A DNA stretch of 17,683 nucleotides from JBKECA01 sp047973435 (lineage in GTDB: Bacteria; Planctomycetota; Planctomycetia; Planctomycetales; Planctomycetaceae): assembly GCA_047973435.1 (NCBI GenBank), contig JBKECA010000035.1:1-17683 (forward strand), given 5' to 3'. The notes under the pieces were generated by a model, which was not told where the DNA came from, did no database searches, and saw nothing but the letters and a program-made list of their open reading frames with translations. The stretch's first letter is position 1; the number at the start of each line of letters is the position of its first letter. Shown one piece after another: positions 1-6,179 of the stretch. The position numbers were made by a program, and so were the translations under genes.

Positions 1-88
1 CCACCAAAATGGCAATAATCGCAATCACCACCAGGAGTTCGATCAGCGTAAAGCCGCGCTGACGACTCGAACCACGGTCACCTTCCAT
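1..88 (-). CDS. Prepilin-type N-terminal domain protein (probable DUF1559 family), 5' end only
   Basis: Read on the minus strand from ATG at 88, the first 29 residues are a short polar leader (MEGDRGSSRQR) followed by GFTLIELLVVIAIIAIL, the class III prepilin cleavage and methylation motif: cleavage after Gly, a Phe to be methylated, Glu at +5, and a hydrophobic helix. A GGGAG Shine-Dalgarno lies about 7 nt before the ATG. The gene runs off the left edge, so the rest of the protein is not visible. In planctomycetes this N-terminus most often belongs to the highly multiplied DUF1559 pseudopilin-like family, exported by a type II secretion/pilus-like apparatus. The family assignment is inference; the prepilin motif is seen directly. 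Confidence 0.88.
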   Translation of the reverse strand, partial: MEGDRGSSRQRGFTLIELLVVIAIIAILV

Positions 89-599
89 AATCACTCCCTG
101 ATGAAAAACGGAGGCTCAAGCCTCACAAACAAATCCTGGTCCGCCGTTCGGTACACCGTTGACCGAAAAACTCGTGAGACGACAGGAGCAGAAACTATTG
201 GGCAGTCCGCGACTGCTCAATTTACCCTGCTTCGCAAACTTAGCCCTAAAAACGTGGCAGCCCGCCAAACCTCAACCACGAGTTCGCACTTTCTTGACGA
301 ATTCTTTACGAAATTCGCCACAGCTACACCAGCACAAACTTCGGAGTGTTCTTCGGATTATACGTCTCACAGCCTAAATTGATTTGTTTCTCGCCGGCAA
401 GAACAGCCAGTTCCAGGACAGCCGGTCTACTTTTCACTGTGCCCCGGTTCGGCGGGAGGAGGCGGCACCGCGGTCGGATGCAACCTTGCCACCACGCGCA
501 GTCTCCCGTTGCGGGAAGCGTCTTGGCAGTGGCCGCCGTTGCTACCTGCTGACGCACCTTGGAGTCGTGGGATCGAGGGCCTGATGCAGGGAAGTTATA

Positions 600-679
600 C
601 TGCCCGCGGCAGCGAGTGAGATGATTCGGACGTTAAAGCCCCACGAGGCAAAACGTATCAACTTTGACCGCGTGCAGTA
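600..679 (+). repeat. Dispersed ~80-bp repeat, copy A (full)
   Basis: Starts with CTGCCCGCGGCAGCGAG and ends with GACCGCGTGCAGT. Its centre, AAGCCCCACGAGGC, matches the other copies without indels. Copy F in reverse complement is nearly identical over the whole length. The left end can fold as CTGCC-CGC-GGCAG, the centre as ACGTT...AACGT around GCC...GGC, and the right end as AC-GC-gt-GC-GT with one mismatch. It lies in non-coding DNA between divergent genes. Confidence 0.9.
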
Positions 680-687
680 GAGTGGCC

Positions 688-711
688 CTCTCTCTCTCTC
701 TCTCTCTCTCT
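688..711. repeat. (CT)12 dinucleotide microsatellite
   Basis: Twelve uninterrupted CT units, nine bases beyond the right end of repeat copy A. Perfect dinucleotide tracts of this length are uncommon in bacterial chromosomes and are prone to slippage. It lies about 395 bp upstream of the gene at 1106, in non-coding DNA, so any length change would not shift a reading frame. Confidence 0.95.
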
Positions 712-853
712 TGCTGCCGACGATCCCAACTTCGATCGACTTCAATGCCGTGGAAGTGAGGCCGCCAACTTTCCTGCAGAAGAATGACCGGTGTTGAGGC
801 CACGGAGTTCAGTGGCGATCCGAGTGTCTGGTGTGGCTGCGTTGCGTCACGGC

Positions 854-888
854 GGGAAGTTGGCTGGCGCCAAGCTCGCAAACTTCCC
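854..888. repeat. Stem-loop with 8-bp perfect arms
   Basis: Arms GGGAAGTT (854-861) and AACTTCCC (881-888) are exact inverted repeats around a 19-nt loop. An alternative inner pairing, TTGGC with GCCAA (860-864/869-873), shares two bases with the outer stem. No T-tract follows, so it is not a typical terminator. Function unknown; it could be an operator or chance. Confidence 0.4.
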
Positions 889-1105
889 TCAATCGTCCAG
901 CGGCGCCAGGGTCTCCCGCCCCCCAAGCTGAGGCAAACCCCGCACACTGACTTCTTGTAACCGGCGAATTCTGCCGGGATTGCGATTGTCCCGTTCCCGG
1001 AAAGTTGTGTAGAGTCCGGTCCGAACTCAGCTGGGAGCTGGGTCCAGAGATGGCCAATGCAGGGAATACGCGTTGGTCTGGCCTGTGATGACATGAGGTC
1101 GAGCG

Positions 1106-1804
1106 ATGGGTCCCCGAGGCGGCAGTTCGATCGGCGCCTTTTTGATGTCGCTGCCGGTCTCCGCCATTTTACTGATGGCGGTGTTCGGGATTCCCCGTTT
1201 TGATCCGGGGACTGCGGGAGAATCGGGCTGGCAGAACGCGCGGCAACTCTTCGATTCCCTGCGCGGCGGTGCTGAAGACAAGTCCGGAAGTGACCCGTTC
1301 CGTGGTTCCGGCGGCAGCCGGGCTGGGGAGGCTGGCCCGTTTTCGCAGGCCGACACCCTCGCAGAAGCCCCCGCCTGGGACGGGCAATCGAACACTCAAG
1401 GTGATGTCAGCGACTGGCGACGCAGCTTCGCGGACGATCGTGGTACGCCACGCGATTCAGCGGGGTCCCGCACCGCGGAGGAAGCCGGTCACTCACTTCT
1501 GCGGGGGGATGCCGGCTCGTCCCGATCGACTGCAACGACCGCCACAATCACGTGGACCGACGCGCGACGCCGGCTGGCTGATCTGGGGGTCGACCGCTTT
1601 CACCTCGAAGCGGGACTGACTCCCGACCAGTTTCTGTTCGTTTGTCTATTCTCGCCCGCTGGAGATTCAAGAGTGACGCAACGCTTTGAATCCGAAGCCG
1701 CCGATCCGCTCGTGGCGGTCGAGCAGGTGCTTAGTCAAATTGAGCGCTGGAGTTCTCAGCGCTATGCTCAGGACACCCAGTCGCGATTGACGCCCGGTCG
1801 CTAA
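1106..1804 (+). CDS. Single-TM hypothetical protein with conserved-looking C-terminal region
   Basis: 232 aa. Residues about 9-29 (IGAFLMSLPVSAILLMAVFGI) form a hydrophobic helix, likely a signal anchor. A long low-complexity Gly/Ser/Arg/Asp-rich linker (about 35-145) follows. The last 80 residues look folded: TWTDARRRLADLG, then an FHLEAGLTP stretch, FLFVCLFSP, and a predicted terminal helix with VAVEQVLSQIERW. A GAGG Shine-Dalgarno lies about 8 nt upstream of the ATG. I do not recognise a named family. The pattern (N-terminal anchor, disordered linker, small C-terminal domain) recurs among planctomycete proteins of unknown function. The compact C-terminus and codon use favour a real gene. 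Confidence 0.72.
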   Translation: MGPRGGSSIGAFLMSLPVSAILLMAVFGIPRFDPGTAGESGWQNARQLFDSLRGGAEDKSGSDPFRGSGGSRAGEAGPFSQADTLAEAPAWDGQSNTQGDVSDWRRSFADDRGTPRDSAGSRTAEEAGHSLLRGDAGSSRSTATTATITWTDARRRLADLGVDRFHLEAGLTPDQFLFVCLFSPAGDSRVTQRFESEAADPLVAVEQVLSQIERWSSQRYAQDTQSRLTPGR

Positions 1805-2158
1805 ACGACCGCTCGCGACTTCGCGACTCGCCCTCGGGTACCATTCTGGAATACCAGATCTCGAAATGCGAATTTCACGCCGACCATCACTCTTGAGTCT
1901 CGCTCGCTGTGCCTCGAATTGTCCGAAAAGGGACGGGACCGATTCCGGACCGCTTCGGATCTCGAGATACTGCATGTCGGTTTTCCGTGTCGCGGCTGAG
2001 GGGCCTTCGATTGCGTACGGCGATTTGAACTGCGCGCGGCATCATCTGAGGTCACATGGACGTTGATTCCCCCGCGAGTCGGAACGGATCGTCTTTGGCC
2101 GCGTGCGGTTCCGACGCACTGATTGGCTTCCACTGAATATCGTCTCGACCGACAAGTC
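1805..2158. other. Intergenic stretch upstream of scpB
   Basis: About 350 bp with no supportable gene. It contains the diverged repeat copy B (2030-2110). The long minus-strand frame crossing it overlaps scpB antisense and has no domain signature. No clear -35/-10 pair was identified. Confidence 0.5.
2030..2110 (+). repeat. Dispersed repeat, copy B (diverged)
   Basis: Recognisable by its left end CTGCGCGCGGCA, the block GGACGTTGATTCCCCCGCGAG (one base longer than the consensus) and the intact right end GGCCGCGTGCGGTT. It is the most diverged full-length copy, suggesting an old insertion. It lies 12 bases before the TTG and 48 bases before the ATG that are the candidate scpB starts, so it may sit in the scpB leader or promoter. 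Confidence 0.72.
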
Positions 2159-2902
2159 ATGTACCAGCCCCGACGACTCGCCGCCTCATTTGGTTTGGCC
2201 AGCGGCTGCGCCGGCAGGAACTGGCTGTTCTGCGTGCGTCGTTCCGGCGCAGTCGACGATGTAGAAGTGGTCGCACTCGACCTGGAAACCCGCTCTCCCA
2301 AGCTGGCACGTCTGGAAGCGGCCATGCTTGTGGCAGGCAAGCCGACGTCCGCACGCAAGCTCGCCCAGTTTGCCGCGCTGGCCGATGTGCGGGAGGTCAA
2401 GGAACTGGTCGAACAGCTCAACAATTCATACGGAAGGACTCGTTCCACATTCCGGGTGGAACGGGTTGCTGCCGGGTACCAGCTGCTGACGCAGCCGTTG
2501 CTCGCGAACTGGCTTGACCGCCTGCACCATCGCCAGTCCCACTTGAAACTCTCGCCCCCGATGATGGAAACGCTGGCGATCGTCGCTTACCGTCAGCCAG
2601 CCACGCGAGCGGACATCGAGGCCGTGCGCGGTGTCCAGTCCGCGGAAATGCTAAAGCAACTGATGGAACGCAGTCTCGTCAAGATCGTGGGTGAAGATGA
2701 TTCGCTGGGGCGCCCTTATCTGTATGGCACCACGCGCCAGTTCCTCGAACTCTACGGCCTGACGTCGCTGCACGACCTTCCGATGTCCGATACGCTTCGA
2801 CGGGTGACCGTCGCAGCGGCCAACGCCGATCCTGCCGACGTCGACACAACCGACGCCGAGATCGCCAGCGGAGAGGATCAGACCGCGGACGAAGCCGCCT
2901 GA
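2159..2902 (+). CDS. scpB: Segregation and condensation protein B (ScpB)
   Basis: ScpB forms the SMC-ScpA-ScpB condensin that organises and segregates the chromosome; it is a dimer of two winged-helix domains that bind ScpA. The sequence shows the classic blocks: LARLEAAMLVAGKPTSARKL (first winged helix), VAAGYQLLTQP, the hallmark LSPPMMETLAIVAYRQPATR, ADIEAVRGV, and GRPYLYGTTRQFLELYGL followed by LHDLP. A short acidic tail rich in Asp/Glu/Ala follows. I took ATG 2159 (247 aa); an in-frame TTG at 2123, just after a stop, would add 12 residues. Neither has a good Shine-Dalgarno. The N-terminal 40 residues before the first winged helix are unusual and not explained by the family. The usual partner scpA is not adjacent. 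Confidence 0.93.
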   Translation: MYQPRRLAASFGLASGCAGRNWLFCVRRSGAVDDVEVVALDLETRSPKLARLEAAMLVAGKPTSARKLAQFAALADVREVKELVEQLNNSYGRTRSTFRVERVAAGYQLLTQPLLANWLDRLHHRQSHLKLSPPMMETLAIVAYRQPATRADIEAVRGVQSAEMLKQLMERSLVKIVGEDDSLGRPYLYGTTRQFLELYGLTSLHDLPMSDTLRRVTVAAANADPADVDTTDAEIASGEDQTADEAA

Positions 2903-2922
2903 CCGCAATCGCCGCGCCGTCG

Positions 2923-2969
2923 ATACCGCACACGGTCAAAGATGATGCGTTCCGCTTCGCAGGGAATTG
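2923..2969 (-). repeat. Dispersed repeat, fragment C (right half)
   Basis: Begins ATACCGCACACGGTCAAAG and continues through GCGTTCCGCTTCGCAGGG to about the middle of the element, where it stops exactly as copy D begins. Its halfway break matches the point where fragment E resumes beyond copy D, so C and E look like one element split by D. Confidence 0.8.
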
Positions 2970-3050
2970 ATACCGCACGCGGTCAATGTTGATGTGTTTG
3001 GACTCGCGAGGCTTTAGCGTCTGATTCATCTCGCACGCTGCCGCGGGCAG
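2970..3050 (-). repeat. Dispersed repeat, copy D (full, nested)
   Basis: Full copy from ATACCGCACGCGGTCAATG to CTGCCGCGGGCAG. It is close to the consensus at both ends and carries several substitutions in the centre (for example GAGTCC for GAGGCA on the sense side). It is flanked by half-elements C and E in the same orientation. Confidence 0.88.
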
Positions 3051-3055
3051 TCTCG

Positions 3056-3093
3056 GACGTCCGAATCATCACACATGCTGCCACATGCGGTGT
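3056..3093 (-). repeat. Dispersed repeat, fragment E (left half)
   Basis: Contains GACGTCCGAATCATCACACA then TGCTGCCACATGCGGTGT, matching the second half of the element as seen in copies F and G, with the terminal CTGCCGCGGGCAG decayed. It resumes where fragment C stops, separated from copy D by the five bases TCTCG. Confidence 0.72.
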
Positions 3094-3306
3094 CCCAATG
3101 AGCGAATTGGGGAAGCACGTTCGATCGGATCCCCGACCTTCCTCCGCCAGGCACAGGTTGGGAGACAGTTGCGAGGACCTCGAAACGATCCGCGAACAGA
3201 TCAGCCTGGGCGGTGTGAGGCATAACCGCGTGACGTAACGCTCGAACAACACCATCGCCATCGACCGGATGGCGAGCACTCTTGATTTCCGCGTTCGGTG
3301 TGGCCT

Positions 3307-3387
3307 ATACCGCACGCGGTCAATGTTGATACGTGTTGCCTTGCGGGGCTTTAACGTCCGAATCTTCTCACTCGCTGCCGCGGGCAG
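3307..3387 (-). repeat. Dispersed repeat, copy F (full)
   Basis: Reads ATACCGCACGCGGTCAATG at one end and CTCGCTGCCGCGGGCAG at the other, with GCGGGGCTTTAACGTCCG in the middle. Together with copy A it best defines the consensus. Its right-end hairpin ACCGC-gt-GCGGT is perfect. It lies 64 bp upstream of rfbA. Confidence 0.92.
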
Positions 3388-3450
3388 GATACAACCTGGA
3401 CGGCCCTGGCTTTCTCTCAGACCGTTTCATTCACAGCGACGATCGTCTCC

Positions 3451-4329
3451 ATGCCGACAAACTCTCGACGCGGAATCATTCTGGCTGGTGGCAGCGGGAC
3501 GCGGTTGTATCCGGCAACCAAGGTCGTTTCCAAGCAGCTGCTGCCGGTGTACGACAAGCCGATGGTCTACTATCCGTTGTCGACACTGATGCTGGCCGGT
3601 ATCCGGGAGATTCTGCTCATCAGCACGCCGACAGACCTGCCTTTGTACCAACGACTGTTCGGCGACGGTTCGCAATGGGGACTGAACCTCGAATACGCCG
3701 AGCAGCCTCATCCGGGCGGACTGGCGCAGGCGTTTCTGATCGGCGAACAGTTCGTCTCTGGCCGGCCCAGCTGTCTGATCCTGGGGGACAACATCTTTTA
3801 CAGCCAAGGAATGTCGCGCTGGCTGCAGAGCATCAGTGTGCGCCAGCAGGGGGCAACGGTCTTCGCCTATCAAGTCAAAGACCCCGAACGTTACGGCGTG
3901 GTGGAACTTGATTCGCAGGGAAAGCCGGTCAGCATTGTGGAGAAGCCCAGACAACCTAAGTCCAAGTTGGCTGTCACCGGACTGTACTTCTACGACAAGC
4001 AAGTGGTGGAGTTCGCCAAACAGATCCAACCGTCCGCCCGTGGCGAGCTGGAGATTACGGACATCAACCGCTGCTATCTCGAACGCGGCGAACTCAATGT
4101 GGAAGTCTTCAGTCGCGGCACCGCGTGGCTCGATACGGGAACGCATCACTCGTTGCTGGAAGCAAACAGCTTCGTCAGTGTGCTTGAACAGCGACAGGGG
4201 CTAAAGATCGCCTGCCCGGAAGAGATCGCCTGGCGCATGCGGTACATCGATACACCTCAGCTGCTCAATTTGGCGGACGGCCTCGGCAGCAGCAGCTATG
4301 GCGACTACCTTCGCCATCTTCCAGGGTAA
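3451..4329 (+). CDS. rfbA: Glucose-1-phosphate thymidylyltransferase
   Basis: 292 aa, the usual family length. The enzyme joins glucose-1-phosphate and dTTP to give dTDP-glucose, the first step to dTDP-L-rhamnose and other 6-deoxysugars; it is cytosolic and normally a tetramer. The nucleotidyltransferase signature GGSGTRLYPATKVVSKQLLP spans residues 13-32, with the catalytic Arg18 region and KQLLPVYDKPM. LGDNIFY (111-117) supplies the metal-binding Asp113, VVEKP-like SIVEKP is at 161-166, LEITDIN at 200-206, and WLDTGTH at 226-232. The ACPEEIAWR block near residue 254 is also typical. ATG 3451 gives the standard N-terminus. The rest of the rhamnose pathway (rfbB, rfbC, rfbD) is not adjacent, so this is an orphan copy. 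Confidence 0.96.
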   Translation: MPTNSRRGIILAGGSGTRLYPATKVVSKQLLPVYDKPMVYYPLSTLMLAGIREILLISTPTDLPLYQRLFGDGSQWGLNLEYAEQPHPGGLAQAFLIGEQFVSGRPSCLILGDNIFYSQGMSRWLQSISVRQQGATVFAYQVKDPERYGVVELDSQGKPVSIVEKPRQPKSKLAVTGLYFYDKQVVEFAKQIQPSARGELEITDINRCYLERGELNVEVFSRGTAWLDTGTHHSLLEANSFVSVLEQRQGLKIACPEEIAWRMRYIDTPQLLNLADGLGSSSYGDYLRHLPG

Positions 4330-4432
4330 AGTCGAGACGATTCACACACCAATGCCGCGGACAAACCGGGTCAGTTGGCAGGCTTGCCAGATGGGGCTCT
4401 CACGCACCAAACCGTTCCGCTTCCCAAATCGT

Positions 4433-4448
4433 CCCGCGTCGCCGCGGG
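4433..4448. terminator. GC-rich hairpin downstream of rfbA (weak candidate)
   Basis: CCCGCG (4433-4438) and CGCGGG (4443-4448) pair perfectly around the loop TCGC. It sits about 100 bp after the rfbA stop and 85 bp before the next start. No T-tract follows, so intrinsic termination is uncertain. Confidence 0.3.
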
Positions 4449-4466
4449 TGTCGCTCTCGACTGGAC

Positions 4467-4489
4467 GAATCGATTCAGGAATCAATAAT
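4467..4489 (+). promoter_or_regulatory. Palindrome and AT-rich box upstream of the cytochrome peroxidase gene
   Basis: GAATCGATTC (4467-4476) is a perfect 10-bp palindrome, and GATTC-AG-GAATC (4472-4483) is a second overlapping inverted repeat. They run straight into AATAAT, a possible -10 element, about 45 bp before the ATG at 4534. A matching -35 was not evident. This could be an operator over the promoter; the assignment is inference. Confidence 0.3.
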
Positions 4490-4533
4490 ACCGTCTGTGG
4501 GATGAGTTCTCTGTTAGTGTTGCAGGAGCGACA

Positions 4534-5769
4534 ATGAGTTTTTCCGTTTGCGTGCGAAACGGCATGATGGTCACGCTGATTGCCCTGGCTCCCAGTCTGA
4601 CGGTCGCCGGCGAAACGGTGCTGCTGGGCAGCGATGACCTGACGACCGGTATCCCTGGCAAGGGTTCGCTGACCACAGCCGAGATCAAGACGTGGCTGGC
4701 CAGCCCGGCCAATCACGAGACCCTGGACGCGACGCTTCCGCTGGGCCTCTCGGCTGCCAGCAACCAGATTGTGGGACTGGACGAGAACCCGCTCACCCGC
4801 GCGAAAATTGAATTGGGTCGCCAGCTGTATTTCGATACCCGCCTCTCAGCGGACGACAGCGTCAGCTGCGCGTCATGTCATCACCCGGACGAAGGCTTTG
4901 CCCGGCACACCCAATTCGGCGTGGGGATCAATCAGCAGGAAGGGGGGCGAAACTCGCCTGTCAGCTACAATCGTATTCTGAGCAGCTTGCAGTTCTGGGA
5001 CGGCCGGGCCGGTTCGCTGGAGGAGCAGGCGATCGGCCCGATCGCGAACCCGATCGAAATGGGCAACACGCATGACGCCTGCGTGGATAGTCTGAAGGGG
5101 ATCGAGGGCTACGTGCTGCAGTTCGAGAAGATCTTTGGCAAAGACGGCGTCACCATCGAGAATGTCGGCAAGGCGATTGCCGCGTTTGAGCGCGTCCTGG
5201 TCACGGGTCCGTCACCCTATGATCACAGCGAAGCCTACGCCAGGTATTCCAAGCTCGATCCGGAAGACCTCAAAGACCTGATCGAGGCGGACGATGACCT
5301 TAAAGCCCAGTACGAGTCCGCCAAGGCCAACGCCGCCGCGCACCCGATGTTGGAGAGTGCCCGCCGTGGACAGGAGCTGTTCTTTGGAGATCGCGTGAAC
5401 TGCGCCGCCTGCCATGTCGGCGCGAATCTGGCCGATGAGAAGTATCACAATCTGGGGGTCGGGATGGATGCCAAGGAGCCGGACGTCGGTCGCTTCGAGG
5501 TGACGAAGAATGAGAAGGACTGGGGAGCGTTCAAGACTCCCACGATCCGCAACGTGGCGCTGTCCGCCCCGTACATGCACGACGGCGCTCAGAAGACCTT
5601 GATGGAAGTCGTCGAGCACTACGACAAGGGGGGAATACCCAACAAGAACCTCAGTGACAAAATGCGGAAGCTCAACCTGACTCAGCAGGAACGGCAAGAC
5701 CTTGTGGCCTTTATGGAAGCCTGCACCGGCAAGTTCCCCAAAGTCGAGCGCGAACGGCTGCCCAAGTAA
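4534..5769 (+). CDS. Di-haem cytochrome c peroxidase family protein
   Basis: 411 aa, periplasmic. Residues 1-26 form a signal peptide (hydrophobic MMVTLIALAPSLTV, then AGE). Two CXXCH haem sites are present: CASCH at 112-116 and CAACH at 290-294. Family blocks include the LGRQLYFDTRLSADDSVSCA run around the first haem, SYNRILSSLQFWDGRAGSLE (144-163), AIGPIANPIEM, AFERVLVTGPSPYD, and APYMHDG (345-351), which carries the expected distal Met/His region. These match bacterial CcpA/MauG-like enzymes that reduce peroxide using electrons from small c-type cytochromes. About 30 residues rich in Asp/Glu/Ala (241-271) precede the second haem and look like an insert. AGGAG lies 7 nt before the ATG. Peroxidase is the likely role; MauG-like protein oxidation cannot be excluded. 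Confidence 0.94.
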   Translation: MSFSVCVRNGMMVTLIALAPSLTVAGETVLLGSDDLTTGIPGKGSLTTAEIKTWLASPANHETLDATLPLGLSAASNQIVGLDENPLTRAKIELGRQLYFDTRLSADDSVSCASCHHPDEGFARHTQFGVGINQQEGGRNSPVSYNRILSSLQFWDGRAGSLEEQAIGPIANPIEMGNTHDACVDSLKGIEGYVLQFEKIFGKDGVTIENVGKAIAAFERVLVTGPSPYDHSEAYARYSKLDPEDLKDLIEADDDLKAQYESAKANAAAHPMLESARRGQELFFGDRVNCAACHVGANLADEKYHNLGVGMDAKEPDVGRFEVTKNEKDWGAFKTPTIRNVALSAPYMHDGAQKTLMEVVEHYDKGGIPNKNLSDKMRKLNLTQQERQDLVAFMEACTGKFPKVERERLPK

Positions 5770-5910
5770 CCTTTCGCTGGGTGATCCACAACGACTGCCG
5801 CCGCTCCGGTCGAGTCTTCTCGGCGTTCCATCCTTTCGGTCCATTCCGTCGACAGGAACGCCCCCCCCATCTACGGAAAACCCGCGCCGCCGGCGGGCGA
5901 TGAATGATAG

Positions 5911-5943
5911 TGCCCGAATCATCTCACTCGCTGCCGCGGGTAG
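5911..5943 (-). repeat. Dispersed repeat, fragment G (left half)
   Basis: Contains CCCGAATCATCTCACTCGCTG followed by CCGCGGGTAG, matching the left half of the element nearly perfectly. The other half is missing: the sequence before 5911 does not match, so it is a truncated copy. Confidence 0.8.
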
Positions 5944-6014
5944 TCTAGTAGTCCAATTATCAGAAGCGCAATTTCCGGTTGTCAGGATGGTCGAACTGAC
6001 TTCCGCTCGCGGTC

Positions 6015-6048
6015 GACTGCCGGTGCGTGCCAACCGCCAACGGCAGTC
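6015..6048. terminator. Stem-loop between convergent genes (possible terminator)
   Basis: Arms GACTGCCG (6015-6022) and CGGCAGTC (6041-6048) are exact inverted repeats around an 18-nt loop. The position, between the ends of two convergent genes, suits a shared terminator, but neither strand has a clear T-run after the stem. Confidence 0.35.
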
Positions 6049-6179
6049 CCATTCCGTAGTGCCATTCAGACCAGACCGATACTTCTGCCCCCTTTTCCTG
6101 TCCGCCCATTCTTGTTCGCGGGCACGATCGTCACGCGATGAAAGCGGTACGCCGTCCGTTACCAGGGGCAGTGCAGGCG

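Larger units (their letters stand above)
89..1105. other. Long gene-free stretch between divergent genes
   Basis: About 1 kb separates the minus-strand prepilin gene from the plus-strand gene at 1106. It holds repeat copy A (600-679), a (CT)12 microsatellite (688-711) and a stem-loop (854-888). The open frames here have no recognisable domain, no convincing ribosome binding site and arginine/proline-rich compositions typical of shadow frames in GC-rich DNA. I see no tRNA or known structured RNA. Promoters for the two divergent flanking genes must lie here, but I cannot place them. Confidence 0.6.
2903..3450. other. Repeat-dense intergenic region between scpB and rfbA
   Basis: About 550 bp without a gene. 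It contains repeat fragment C, full copy D, fragment E and full copy F, all in minus orientation, so nearly half of the gap is repeat-derived. The remainder (about 3094-3306) carries no recognised gene; a small stem CCCAAT/ATTGGG (3094-3099/3106-3111) is the only structure seen there. Confidence 0.75.
5770..6179. other. Convergent intergenic region
   Basis: About 410 bp between two genes pointing at each other. It contains a C8 run (5861-5868), a CCGCCGGCGG palindrome near 5887, repeat fragment G and an 8-bp-arm stem-loop (6015-6048). No credible gene is seen; the frames here are short and lack domains. Confidence 0.6.

Noticed and set aside
633..1094. Minus-strand open frame of 153 codons opposite the gap before 1106.
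   Set aside because: It runs through the (CT)n tract and the repeat, giving ERERERER, and has no domain or ribosome binding site.
1801..2448. Long minus-strand open frame of 215 codons.
   Set aside because: It is antisense to the start of scpB, is Ser/Arg-rich and has no recognisable domain; GC-rich codon bias explains it.
5861..5868. C8 homopolymer as a phase-variation tract.
   Set aside because: It lies between convergent gene ends, about 90 bp past a stop codon, so slippage would not alter a frame or a promoter that I can see.
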